Source: Promethearchaeota archaeon (GTDB taxonomy: Archaea; Asgardarchaeota; Lokiarchaeia; Sigyniarchaeales; SOKP01). Taken from it: a DNA stretch of 64,000 nt. The notes beneath the pieces are model-generated. The model was not told where the DNA came from. It saw only the letters and a program-made list of their open reading frames with translations, and did no database searches. The stretch is taken from the NCBI GenBank assembly GCA_030599585.1, contig JAUVNS010000001.1, positions 347,118-411,117 of the forward strand. The letters are read 5' to 3'. The translations under genes were made by a program, and so were the position numbers. How positions within the stretch are numbered: the first letter of the stretch is position 1; the number at the start of each line of letters is the position of its first letter. This document shows, in pieces, positions 17,690 to 24,789 of the stretch.

Positions 17690-18067
17690 ATGCCTGGTGG
17701 AGATAGAACTGGCCCTAGAGGTCTTGGAGCAAGAACGGGAAGAGTTTTAGGATATTGTGCGGGATATGACGCTCCAGGGTATGCTTACGGCCCCGGATTT
17801 GGTTATGGACGAGGTGGAGGTCGAGGGATGGCTTGGGGTTCCGGACGAGGTAGAGGATACGGTCGAGGGTGGGGCTATAGAGAGCCGATTTATCCTCCAA
17901 TTGTAGCTACTGCCCCGGTTTACACTTCAAGAATCCCCTTAGAACCAGTAGATAGATTAACAATGCTAAAACAGGAAAAGACTTACTTAGAGTCTGAAGT
18001 TAAAGGGATCAGTAGTGCTCTTGAAGATATAACCAAACGCATTGAAGAACTAGAACAAAAAGAATAA
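17690..18067 (+). CDS. DUF5320-like Gly/Arg/Tyr-rich protein
   Basis: 125 residues. The start MPGGDRTGPRGLGARTGRV and LGYCAGYDAPGYAYGPG is typical of the small proteins labelled DUF5320. These are commonly found beside NifX/COG1433 and Mrp genes in anaerobes. Residues 40-70 are a low-complexity GRGGGRGM/GRGRGYGRGWG stretch, and the last 45 form a coiled coil (LEPVDRLTMLKQEKTYLESEV). Function unknown; the context argues for metal or Fe-S cluster handling. The palindrome cluster lies upstream, and a T-rich stretch follows the stop. Confidence 0.8.
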   Translation: MPGGDRTGPRGLGARTGRVLGYCAGYDAPGYAYGPGFGYGRGGGRGMAWGSGRGRGYGRGWGYREPIYPPIVATAPVYTSRIPLEPVDRLTMLKQEKTYLESEVKGISSALEDITKRIEELEQKE

Positions 18068-18086
18068 TTTTTTTTTCATTTTTTTA
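18068..18086 (+). terminator. T-rich stretch between DUF5320-like and DtxR-like genes
   Basis: TTTTTTTTT and TTTTTTT runs lie immediately after the DUF5320-like stop, within a 57-bp gap. They may terminate or attenuate transcription into the regulator gene. Confidence 0.4.
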
Positions 18087-18124
18087 TAACTAAAAATTAA
18101 ATATTAAGAAGTTAAGACCATTTA

Positions 18125-18532
18125 ATGCCGAGTACGATGTCGCAAATAAAAGATACCCACGAAGATTATCTTAAAGCAATTTATAAGGTATCAAAAAAAA
18201 ACAGAGGCGGGTGGGTCTCAAATTCAGAAATTTCTAACTTTCTTAAAGTTAAGCCCGCTTCAGTATCAAGTATGTTATATAAATTAAAAGAGAATAATTA
18301 CATACATTGGTATCCAAGGAAATCAGTAAGATTAACTGCTAAGGGCAAAAAAATTGCGTTAATAACGATTAATAAATATAACCAATTGAAGCTTTTCTTT
18401 GAAGATGTTTTAGGAGTGGACAATGCATTTAAACTCGACGAACTCTGCTGCAAAATTGAGCATACGATAACGCCAGAAATATCAGATGCTTTAGAAAGCC
18501 TTTCTCTTAAAGTAATTCAAGAAAATATTTAA
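18125..18532 (+). CDS. DtxR/MntR-like metal-dependent transcriptional regulator
   Basis: 135 residues. The N-terminal winged helix HEDYLKAIYKVSKKNRGGWVSNSEISNFLKVKPASVSSMLYKLKENNY matches DtxR/MntR regulators. The dimerisation part holds ELCCKIEHTITPEI, whose CxxEH corresponds to the Cys/Glu/His metal ligands of DtxR (C102, E105, H106). The upstream ligand His of the RHRLLE segment is absent (NKYNQLKLFF), so the metal site is altered. There is no SH3 domain. It is probably iron- or manganese-responsive. Lying in the island, it is the best local candidate to bind the repeated palindrome. Confidence 0.8.
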   Translation: MPSTMSQIKDTHEDYLKAIYKVSKKNRGGWVSNSEISNFLKVKPASVSSMLYKLKENNYIHWYPRKSVRLTAKGKKIALITINKYNQLKLFFEDVLGVDNAFKLDELCCKIEHTITPEISDALESLSLKVIQENI

Positions 18533-18577
18533 AAAATAAACTCAAAATTTAAATCATTTCATAAGCACATAGAAATC

Positions 18578-18730
18578 ATGCCAAAGGTAAATATAAAAGT
18601 AAACGGTGAAAAAGTTCCTTTAAACGATTTTATGGAAGAAATGTTGAAGAACCTACTGGTGGGGTATTTAAAAGCAGCAAAAGGTATCCCTGAGGAAATA
18701 AAATCGATTAATGTTGAAATTGAACTGTAA
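18578..18730 (+). CDS. Small conserved-looking protein (50 aa) behind the DtxR-like gene
   Basis: Too short for the track: ATG at 18578, TAA at 18728. The 50-residue product starts MPKVNIKVNGEKVPLNDFME and ends KSINVEIEL. It reads as a compact strand-helix-strand fold with an amphipathic helix (EEMLKNLLVGYLKAAKG). It follows the regulator by 45 bp on the same strand, so it is likely cotranscribed. I do not recognise the family with confidence. Confidence 0.6.
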   Translation: MPKVNIKVNGEKVPLNDFMEEMLKNLLVGYLKAAKGIPEEIKSINVEIEL

Positions 18731-18825
18731 TTCTATTTTCTTTATTTTTAAAATTTAGAATCTAAAACGCAAAAATCAAGTATATTTCTAATTGAATCTA
18801 TCTTTATCATAGATTTTAATAAATT

Positions 18826-18839
18826 AAAAAAAAAAAAAA
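18826..18839 (-). terminator. T-run terminator for the MFS gene
   Basis: Fourteen A residues on the + strand, thus a T14 run on the minus strand, begin about 16 bases after the MFS stop codon. Confidence 0.5.
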
Positions 18840-18854
18840 TTAAATAATATTATA

Positions 18855-20171
18855 TTATAATTCTTGGATTTTTTTTTGTCGTGCTAACTTTTCTTCTTCC
18901 GTAAGTTCTACTTCGCCTCTTTTTACTAACGAAATCATAACAAAGGCTAAAATGAAGAATATGGCACCATTAAGAAGTAAGAATTGTATTCCCATTAAAT
19001 CAGTGAGACCGCCTACGACCATCGGACCTAATATAGCAGCAAAGTAACTGAAAAAGTAATATAGCCCTGTGTATGTCCCAATTTTCTTTTCACTAGGAGC
19101 TAATTCCCATACAATTACGATAGAATTAGTGTTAATCATTGCCCATCCGATTCCAAGGAAAGCAAGTGGAATTGCCATTATGGCTAACGAAGCTTGAACA
19201 AGCCCCATGAAGAATCCAACAATCAACATAACCGTCCAAAGTATTACGCCGATTTTAATTGTTTTTCTTCTCCCAATTTTGCCAGGAAGGTACGAAAGAG
19301 GATAAATTGATATCAAAAGAGGAACAGTAACTATAAAAGGTAAGAATCCCGCGAGACCTTGGCTGTATCCTAGCACCTGCACTCCATAAATAGAAATTAG
19401 CGCAACAATTCCCTGATATCCGATGAACCAGCAGAAAATTGCGAATAACATAAATAAAGTGCTCCTATCTTCCTCGGAGGCTATGTCCTTAATACTCTCG
19501 ATCAATCCAGGAGCAGTCTTTTCTGCTTTGACTTTTTCTCCTTCATTTCCTTCCATCTCTAATATTAACTGATAGCTGTATGAGTCTTTTTCTTTTATTC
19601 GCCATAATAGTACCAGTAGAGCAACTACCATTATTATTGAAATAATAAGAAATAATATTTGTAGGCTAACGATTCCAAGTAATATACTGAATCCATATCC
19701 GATTGCTACTCCAAAGCCCCCCATAAGATTTATAATTGCGTTTCCTTTGCTTCTATTAACTGGTCTTACGAAATCTGGCATCAGTGAAACAGCTTGGGCT
19801 CTATAAAAGCCCATACTTAATCCAAAAAAGAACATATAGATTAACAGCATTATGATCGAAGTTGATGAAGGAATCAAAAAGAAAAACAGCGCACCTAAAG
19901 GAATACCTATAATCAAATATGGCATTCTTCTTCCGAATTTAGTACGTGTATTGTCGGAGATTGAACCCATTATAGGTTGAATTATTACTCCAATCATGTT
20001 ATCTAATGCCATAAGTAAGCCAATTACGAATAAAGAAGAGAAATAATCACTTAATAGCAAAGGAACTTGTGCGTTATACAGTGACCATGCAATCTCTGAC
20101 GAAAAAAAAGCTAAACCGATCGTAAAAGTCTGTCCAACTCTAAATTTTGATGTTTCTGACATTTTTTTCAC
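18855..20171 (-). CDS. MFS transporter, SLC45/GPH-like
   Basis: 438 residues with about 12 transmembrane helices. The MFS loop 2-3 motif appears as GSISDNTRTKFGRRMPYLIIG and the second-half counterpart as LPGKIGRRKTIKIG. The pattern SDNTRTKFGRRMP is typical of sugar:cation symporters of the GPH/SLC45 type. It likely moves sugars or glycosides with H+ or Na+. Located alone on the minus strand inside the metal/Fe-S island, with no obvious functional link. Confidence 0.85.
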   Translation of the reverse strand: MKKMSETSKFRVGQTFTIGLAFFSSEIAWSLYNAQVPLLLSDYFSSLFVIGLLMALDNMIGVIIQPIMGSISDNTRTKFGRRMPYLIIGIPLGALFFFLIPSSTSIIMLLIYMFFFGLSMGFYRAQAVSLMPDFVRPVNRSKGNAIINLMGGFGVAIGYGFSILLGIVSLQILFLIISIIMVVALLVLLWRIKEKDSYSYQLILEMEGNEGEKVKAEKTAPGLIESIKDIASEEDRSTLFMLFAIFCWFIGYQGIVALISIYGVQVLGYSQGLAGFLPFIVTVPLLISIYPLSYLPGKIGRRKTIKIGVILWTVMLIVGFFMGLVQASLAIMAIPLAFLGIGWAMINTNSIVIVWELAPSEKKIGTYTGLYYFFSYFAAILGPMVVGGLTDLMGIQFLLLNGAIFFILAFVMISLVKRGEVELTEEEKLARQKKIQEL

Positions 20172-20310
20172 ATTTTTTTTTTAAGTAGATTTTAATGATA
20201 ATATACAATAATTTTCTTTTGATATATAAAATTCTTTTTTTTTAATTATAATTAAAAGGATTTATAATTTTTCTACATTTTTTCTTATCATAATAAAAGG
20301 ATGTATAGAA

Positions 20311-21195
20311 ATGCACTTAGAACCCGAATGTATACCGTGTCTTATTAATCAAGTATTGAGAGCCTTTCAATTGTTGGAACCTGATACACCCCGTGAGATA
20401 ATTATAGATACTCAGAAGAAGTTAATGAATTATCTCGTGGATTTTGATATCGAAAAAAGAGCATCTCCGATAATCGGTAAAGTAGCATACACCCTTGTTG
20501 CTGAAGCTTTAGGTGTAAAAGATCCCTACGCCTCAATAAAGAAAAAATACAATCAATTAGCTTTACAATTCTACAATGAGGCTAGAAATATAGTTACTAA
20601 GGCTGAAGATCCTTTATTTGAAGCAATTGTAGTTGCTGCTCTTGGAAATACGATAGATTTTGGCACCAGTCATAAGATCGACTTCATTAACGATATTAAA
20701 AACTTTACACCAGACAAGTTAGCAATAAACGACTACGACGCATTTAAACAGTCACTTCTGGATACTGACCACTTACTTATTTTATTAGATAATGCCGGGG
20801 AGATTGTATTTGATAAGTTATTAGTAGAAACTCTCCTCAAAACTTTTCCAGAGCTAAAAATTACTTGTTCGGTTCGATCAGCCCCAATTATCAACGATGC
20901 AACCTTGGACGACGCAATATTCGTTGGTTTAACTGATCTAGTGCAAGTCATAGAAGCAAGTGGCACACCGGGTATTTATCTTCCAACAACTACAGATGAG
21001 TTCAAGAAGCAGTTCTTTTTAAAGGGTGGCGTTATTTTATCAAAAGGTCAAGGTAATTTTGAAAGTTTACACGGTATGGAAATACCAGATAAAGAAGTAT
21101 ATTATTTGCTAAAGGCGAAGTGTTCTTTGATGGAAAGACTATTCTCCGTTAAACAAGGAAACATTATTTTTAAGAGAAAAACTGAGAATTTTTAA
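20311..21195 (+). CDS. DUF89/ARMT1-like damage-control phosphatase
   Basis: 294 residues. The N-terminal LEPECIPCLINQVLRAF carries the CxxC of the prokaryotic DUF89 subgroup. LLILLDNAGEIVFDKLLVETLL is the metal-binding DNAGE motif. FFLKGGVILSKGQGNFESLHG is the conserved C-terminal block. DUF89 proteins are metal-dependent phosphatases that hydrolyse damaged or unwanted sugar phosphates and cofactors. AAGGATG is the ribosome-binding site. Monocistronic. Confidence 0.88.
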   Translation: MHLEPECIPCLINQVLRAFQLLEPDTPREIIIDTQKKLMNYLVDFDIEKRASPIIGKVAYTLVAEALGVKDPYASIKKKYNQLALQFYNEARNIVTKAEDPLFEAIVVAALGNTIDFGTSHKIDFINDIKNFTPDKLAINDYDAFKQSLLDTDHLLILLDNAGEIVFDKLLVETLLKTFPELKITCSVRSAPIINDATLDDAIFVGLTDLVQVIEASGTPGIYLPTTTDEFKKQFFLKGGVILSKGQGNFESLHGMEIPDKEVYYLLKAKCSLMERLFSVKQGNIIFKRKTENF

Positions 21196-21244
21196 AGTTG
21201 TAAAAAGAGAAAAAGGTTGCGAATTAGAATTTAGATTAGTTCTT

Positions 21245-21736
21245 TTAGTTTCTCGTCTGTGCGATTGCTTCAGTGAAAAATCCAAAGTCTCGGATTTCTT
21301 TTTTAGAACTTCCACCATTAACTCGGTTGAAGTACTCAACAATTTGGTCGTATAAGATTTTTTTAAACGATTCAAACTGAGAAACATCGGTACAATCGCT
21401 GATTTCGTTTTTGTAGAGGTGATAAAACATATCTAGTGCTTTTTCTGCTTCATCCCTTATATCTTCTTTGACAAAATCTTTATCCATTATCGCAATTAAA
21501 ACTAGGTCAAATTTATTTACAATTATCATCTGAATGGATAATCCTTTAATTGTGATTTCTTCGATCTTTCCCAGACTCTCCGATCCAAATAGGGATAACG
21601 CACCTACAAACGATGAGAGCAACATAGGATTAATTTCAGAATCCAAAATGAGATCTAATAAATATATACCAGTTTCTTTGCAAATTACAATCCCTTTTAA
21701 AAGCCTTGAAACATCTGATTTTTGAATTGAGTTAAT
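21245..21736 (-). CDS. Roadblock/longin-like small protein, probable AUU start
   Basis: The track starts at a TTG (21646), but the frame continues 30 codons upstream with GIVICKETGIYLLDLILDSE, which looks like the first strands of a roadblock/longin-type domain (then INPMLLSSFVGALSLFG and IQMIIVNKFDLVLIAI). The frame closes at TAA just above. The only start with a good ribosome-binding site (AAAGGTAATC, 6-8 bases away) is ATT at 21734-21736, giving 163 residues. Proteins with this pattern are numerous in Lokiarchaeia and are thought to accompany small GTPases. No GTPase is adjacent. Confidence 0.6.
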   Translation of the reverse strand: MNSIQKSDVSRLLKGIVICKETGIYLLDLILDSEINPMLLSSFVGALSLFGSESLGKIEEITIKGLSIQMIIVNKFDLVLIAIMDKDFVKEDIRDEAEKALDMFYHLYKNEISDCTDVSQFESFKKILYDQIVEYFNRVNGGSSKKEIRDFGFFTEAIAQTRN

Positions 21737-21840
21737 TTTAGATTACCTTTACTCTGTTATTATGAAGATTTTCTAATTCTCCAATTGAGTATTAAAATCA
21801 TATAATTAAATGCTTAAAATCTTTTATAATTTATCAGACG

Positions 21841-21859
21841 ATATATCATGGTGATATAT
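21841..21859. repeat. Inverted repeat ATATATCA-tgg-TGATATAT
   Basis: Perfect 8-bp arms with a 3-base spacer in the region between the divergent roadblock-like and NifX-like genes. It is followed by a short direct repeat (AGGACTTTAAGGACTTTT). It could be an operator; part of it coincides with the GGTGATAT ribosome-binding sequence used elsewhere, so coincidence is possible. Confidence 0.35.
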
Positions 21860-21978
21860 ACTCCCAGAGTTCATAGGACTTTAAGGACTTTTATCTTTTT
21901 GTCGGTTATAGCACATTAATAATTTATCTCTCTAAACAAATACTTGATATTTTATAATCGATAACTTTATTTTCTTAT

Positions 21979-21990
21979 GAATACTCATTC
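21979..21990. promoter_or_regulatory. Palindromic operator candidate, site 4
   Basis: GAATACTCATTC, one of the repeated GAATnnTyATTC palindromes, ends 34 bases before the ATG of the NifX-like gene at 22025. This matches the spacing of sites 1 and 2. Confidence 0.6.
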
Positions 21991-22024
21991 AATCAAAATA
22001 ATATTTAAATTAAAGCTGATATAA

Positions 22025-22414
22025 ATGAATCAAGTTATAGGAATTCCTTCCGATGGACCAGAACTATCAGATGCAATATCAGAACATTTTGGTCATTGTC
22101 GTTATTATGTAGGAATCGAAATTGACGAAGAAAAAAATGTGAAGAAGTTGTTTTCTTTACAAAATAATGGGCATCAGGGTTGTATGGAACCAGTGAACGA
22201 CATGAAGCAAAGAAGCGTAACAGACATGATCGTAGGAGGCATAGGTGGACGACCGTATGCAGGGTTCACTCACTATGGAATTGGGTTATTTAAAGGAGTA
22301 AAGGGAACTCTATCTGATAATATCCAACTATTTTTACAAGGTAATTTACAATCGCTAAATGAGCCCCAATGTGCAGGTAGCGGTAATGGTCACTCAGATC
22401 ATAACTGCCAATAA
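22025..22414 (+). CDS. NifX/COG1433-family protein
   Basis: 129 residues. IGIPSDGPELSDAISEHFGHCRYYVGIEI is the family N-terminus, with HFGHC in place of HFGR. VTDMIVGGIGGRPYAGFTHYGIGLFKGVKG is the conserved second half. Extra cysteines and histidines (GHQGCMEP and a tail CAGSGNGHSDHNC) suggest metal binding. It is the second of four family members in the island and is preceded by site 4. It converges with the Mrp gene, 27 bp apart. Probably binds or carries a metal-sulfur cofactor. Confidence 0.85.
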   Translation: MNQVIGIPSDGPELSDAISEHFGHCRYYVGIEIDEEKNVKKLFSLQNNGHQGCMEPVNDMKQRSVTDMIVGGIGGRPYAGFTHYGIGLFKGVKGTLSDNIQLFLQGNLQSLNEPQCAGSGNGHSDHNCQ

Positions 22415-22441
22415 AAATTAAAATAAAAAATTATAAAAAAA

Positions 22442-23314
22442 TTATTTTTCTAATTCTTCTCTTATTTTAGATACAGCTGCTTTAAAAGCCTTAGTGCTTG
22501 CGCTCTCAGGATATTTTAATATAAATGGTAATCCCTTATCTCCTTGTTGACTAACTTCGACTTCAAAAGGAATTTGTCCTAAAAAGGTTATATTAAAATC
22601 TTTGGAGGCCTTTTCTGCGCCACCAGGAGGATAAAGATCAATATATTCGCTACAATGAGGGCATTTAAAACCAGACATATTTTCAATTATCCCAAGGACA
22701 TGTCTTTTCATTGTTTTTGCCATTACAATTGTCTTTCGAGCGTCCATAAGCGCAACTTCTTGCGGTGTGGATACAACAACTACATTTTCGTCTGGAATTA
22801 GTTGCAGTATATCAAGAGTTTCATCAGATGTGCCAGGAGGTAAATCACAGATTAAGTAATCAAGGTCTCCCCATATTGCTTCTCCTAAAAATTGTCTTAC
22901 TGCTGACATTTTCATTGGACCTCGCCAAATTACTGGAGTATCGCTATCTTGTATCAGAAAGGCCATACTAACGACTTTCGTTTTTAAAGGACCTTCAACG
23001 GGATAGAACTTCTTTGCGTCGGGGTCAACTCGAGGTCTAACATTAGGGTCAATACCTAACATCTTAGTTACATTAGGCCCCGTTATGTCTACATCCAATA
23101 TCCCTACGCGTAAACCCACACTTGCTAAACTCATTGCAAGGTTTACTGCTACAGTTGTTTTACCAACGCCTCCCTTCCCTGATATGACCACGATCTTATG
23201 TTTTATTTTAGCCATATTTTCATTAATATTCAGCGTTTGCTGGTCCAGTACCTCTTCCTTTCCTTTGTTTACCATTTCTTTTAAATCTATATCGGGTATT
23301 TTATCTTCTCCCAT
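22442..23314 (-). CDS. Mrp/NBP35-family Fe-S carrier ATPase
   Basis: 290 residues. Deviant Walker A ISGKGGVGKTTVAVNLAMSLA near residue 45, switch I DVDITGPNVTKMLG, DLPPGTSDETLDI (Walker B region) and the C-terminal FKCPHCSEYIDLYPPGG with the CxxC that binds the bridging [4Fe-4S] cluster in NBP35/ApbC dimers. It delivers Fe-S clusters to target proteins using ATP. The first 30 residues lack the N-terminal ferredoxin motif of eukaryotic NBP35. A palindrome (23493) lies 178 bp upstream, in the shared divergent region. Confidence 0.9.
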   Translation of the reverse strand: MGEDKIPDIDLKEMVNKGKEEVLDQQTLNINENMAKIKHKIVVISGKGGVGKTTVAVNLAMSLASVGLRVGILDVDITGPNVTKMLGIDPNVRPRVDPDAKKFYPVEGPLKTKVVSMAFLIQDSDTPVIWRGPMKMSAVRQFLGEAIWGDLDYLICDLPPGTSDETLDILQLIPDENVVVVSTPQEVALMDARKTIVMAKTMKRHVLGIIENMSGFKCPHCSEYIDLYPPGGAEKASKDFNITFLGQIPFEVEVSQQGDKGLPFILKYPESASTKAFKAAVSKIREELEK

Positions 23315-23492
23315 AATTCATTCACTTTTTCAATTGATTTTAACTATTAATTTCTTTAATTTATGCTTATGATTTTAGATATACAATTATTCCCTTTAAT
23401 TTATCGTTAATATTTTGAAAAGGCTTACGTGCTTTCAATTATATTTCAGTTCAATTTATCAAGATTTAATTATAAAATCTAAATCATTTTAT

Positions 23493-23504
23493 GAATAATT
23501 ATTC
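23493..23504. promoter_or_regulatory. Palindromic operator candidate, site 5 (perfect)
   Basis: GAATAATTATTC is a perfect 12-bp palindrome, about 178 bases from each of the two divergent starts (Mrp ATPase and NifX-like). The same exact sequence occurs as site 6. Confidence 0.6.
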
Positions 23505-23612
23505 TTTATTAAATAATTTTTCCCTCATAATATTTAAGGAATTGGCATAGAAATTTATTTGGAATCTGAGGTTGAATATATAGTTGAATATATAATAATT
23601 TTTTAAATTTTT

Positions 23613-23624
23613 AGTTAATTATTC
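23613..23624. promoter_or_regulatory. Degenerate operator copy, site 5b
   Basis: AGTTAATTATTC keeps the right half (TTATTC) of the island palindrome. It lies 59 bases before the 23684 start, the same distance as sites 3 and 6 from their genes. Confidence 0.35.
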
Positions 23625-23683
23625 AAGTTAGTTAAGTATAAATCAAATTATGTTTAAGAATAGTATATAGAGGTTACACTAAA

Positions 23684-24070
23684 ATGGAAATAATAGCAAT
23701 ACCGACTTTTAGGGATGGGGGATTAAATGAAAAAGTCCACCCCAAATTTGGAATGTGCGAGAGTTTTACTTTCATTACATTAGATAATAATGAAATTACG
23801 CAAGTTAAAGTAATTGAAAATTCTGCGGCTGAAGAAACTCGAAGTAGAGGAACTTTGGCAGCTAAAATTGTTAGAAATAATGGCGCCGAAAAGTTGATTG
23901 TTAAGAAGTTGGGGCCAAATGCTTCCAGGGCACTAAACTCAGTAAAGGTTAAAACATACCAATCTCCTGATGGAAGCATACTCGTAAAAGATTTAGTAGC
24001 TCTTTACTCAAAGGGAAAATTAAAAATAACTCCGGCAGAAGATCTTATATTTGATAAAGATTTAGCGTAA
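23684..24070 (+). CDS. NifX/COG1433-family protein (diverged)
   Basis: 128 residues. MEIIAIPTFRDGGLNEKVHPKFGMCESFTFITLDNNEI aligns with the neighbour at 24293. The following GTLAAKIVRNNGAEKLIVKKLGPNASRALNSVKVKTYQSPDGSI is the family core with the usual IVGxxG changed to IVKKLG. There is no metal-rich tail. It appears to be a tandem paralogue of the next gene, more diverged at the presumed cofactor site. It may serve as a carrier or a regulatory subunit. Confidence 0.82.
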   Translation: MEIIAIPTFRDGGLNEKVHPKFGMCESFTFITLDNNEITQVKVIENSAAEETRSRGTLAAKIVRNNGAEKLIVKKLGPNASRALNSVKVKTYQSPDGSILVKDLVALYSKGKLKITPAEDLIFDKDLA

Positions 24071-24219
24071 ACTCTAATCCTTTGTGGAATTTTTATAGAG
24101 TGCTCCTTTTTTTTAAATCAGAAACTAATAAATTGCATTTTTAAGAAAACAAGTTGGTAATCCTTCTGAGTTTTACGAAGAATGTTTATAAGTTATTTGT
24201 TCTTCGTGATAATTATTTA

Positions 24220-24231
24220 GAATAATTATTC
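24220..24231. promoter_or_regulatory. Palindromic operator candidate, site 6 (perfect)
   Basis: GAATAATTATTC, identical to site 5, lies 61 bases before the ATG at 24293. That start has a good ribosome-binding site (GGTGATATATAAAAAATG). Confidence 0.65.
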
Positions 24232-24292
24232 ATAAAACTTAAATTCTAATAAAATTTAGTTTACTCATACTTTAAATGGTGATATATAAAAA

Positions 24293-24733
24293 ATGGTAAT
24301 AATAGGTATTCCTACTTTTGGAAATCAAGGCTTGAAAGAGGTTATGAATCAACGTTTTGGAAGGTGCAGCAGCTTCACATTTGTTACAATTGAGAATAAC
24401 GAAATAGTAGAAGTTAAATCAGTTGCGAATGATGCGCAGGGTGCAATGGGTGGTGCGGGAATTGCAGCAGCTCAGGTCATTGGTAATAACGGAGCCACAG
24501 AGGTCATTGTAGGAAATTTAGGTCCTAACGCAATGAATTCTTTAAGCGCTTTAAATTTTAAAGTTTATCAATCACCGGGTGGAAGTTTAACCGTGAAAGA
24601 ATTGATAGATTTACGTTTAAGTGATAAATTGTCAGTTCTTACATCTTCAAATGTTGGAGCTCACGCAGGTATGGGCGGTGGACGAGGCGCAGGCATGGGT
24701 GGCGGTGGCGGTAGAGGTAGAGGTAGACAATAA
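24293..24733 (+). CDS. NifX/COG1433-family protein with Gly-rich tail
   Basis: 146 residues. IGIPTFGNQGLKEVMNQRFGRCSSFTFVTIENNEIVEV shows the family N-terminus with RFGRC, and AAQVIGNNGATEVIVGNLGPNAMNSLSALNFKVYQSPGGS is the core. The C-terminal 25 residues are Gly/Arg/Met-rich (GMGGGRGAGMGGGGGRGRG), reminiscent of the DUF5320-like protein. It is the first gene of a unit with the two ferredoxin-ATPases 57 bp downstream and has the perfect palindrome upstream. Likely binds a metal-sulfur cofactor passed to or from these ATPases. Confidence 0.87.
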   Translation: MVIIGIPTFGNQGLKEVMNQRFGRCSSFTFVTIENNEIVEVKSVANDAQGAMGGAGIAAAQVIGNNGATEVIVGNLGPNAMNSLSALNFKVYQSPGGSLTVKELIDLRLSDKLSVLTSSNVGAHAGMGGGRGAGMGGGGGRGRGRQ

Positions 24734-24789
24734 TTTTAATTAAGTAAAAACAATTTAAACACCTTAGTTAATAAGAAGCAAGATTAAAA

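Larger units (their letters stand above)
23315..23683. other. Divergent promoter region between Mrp and NifX-like genes
   Basis: 369 bp without a gene. It contains the perfect palindrome at 23493 nearly midway and a degenerate copy at 23613 near the plus-strand gene. The remainder is A/T-rich spacer. Confidence 0.4.

Noticed and set aside
21848-21919. Tiny ORF MVIYTPRVHRTLRTF
   Set aside because: Only 23 codons, overlaps the inverted repeat, and has no ribosome-binding site of its own.
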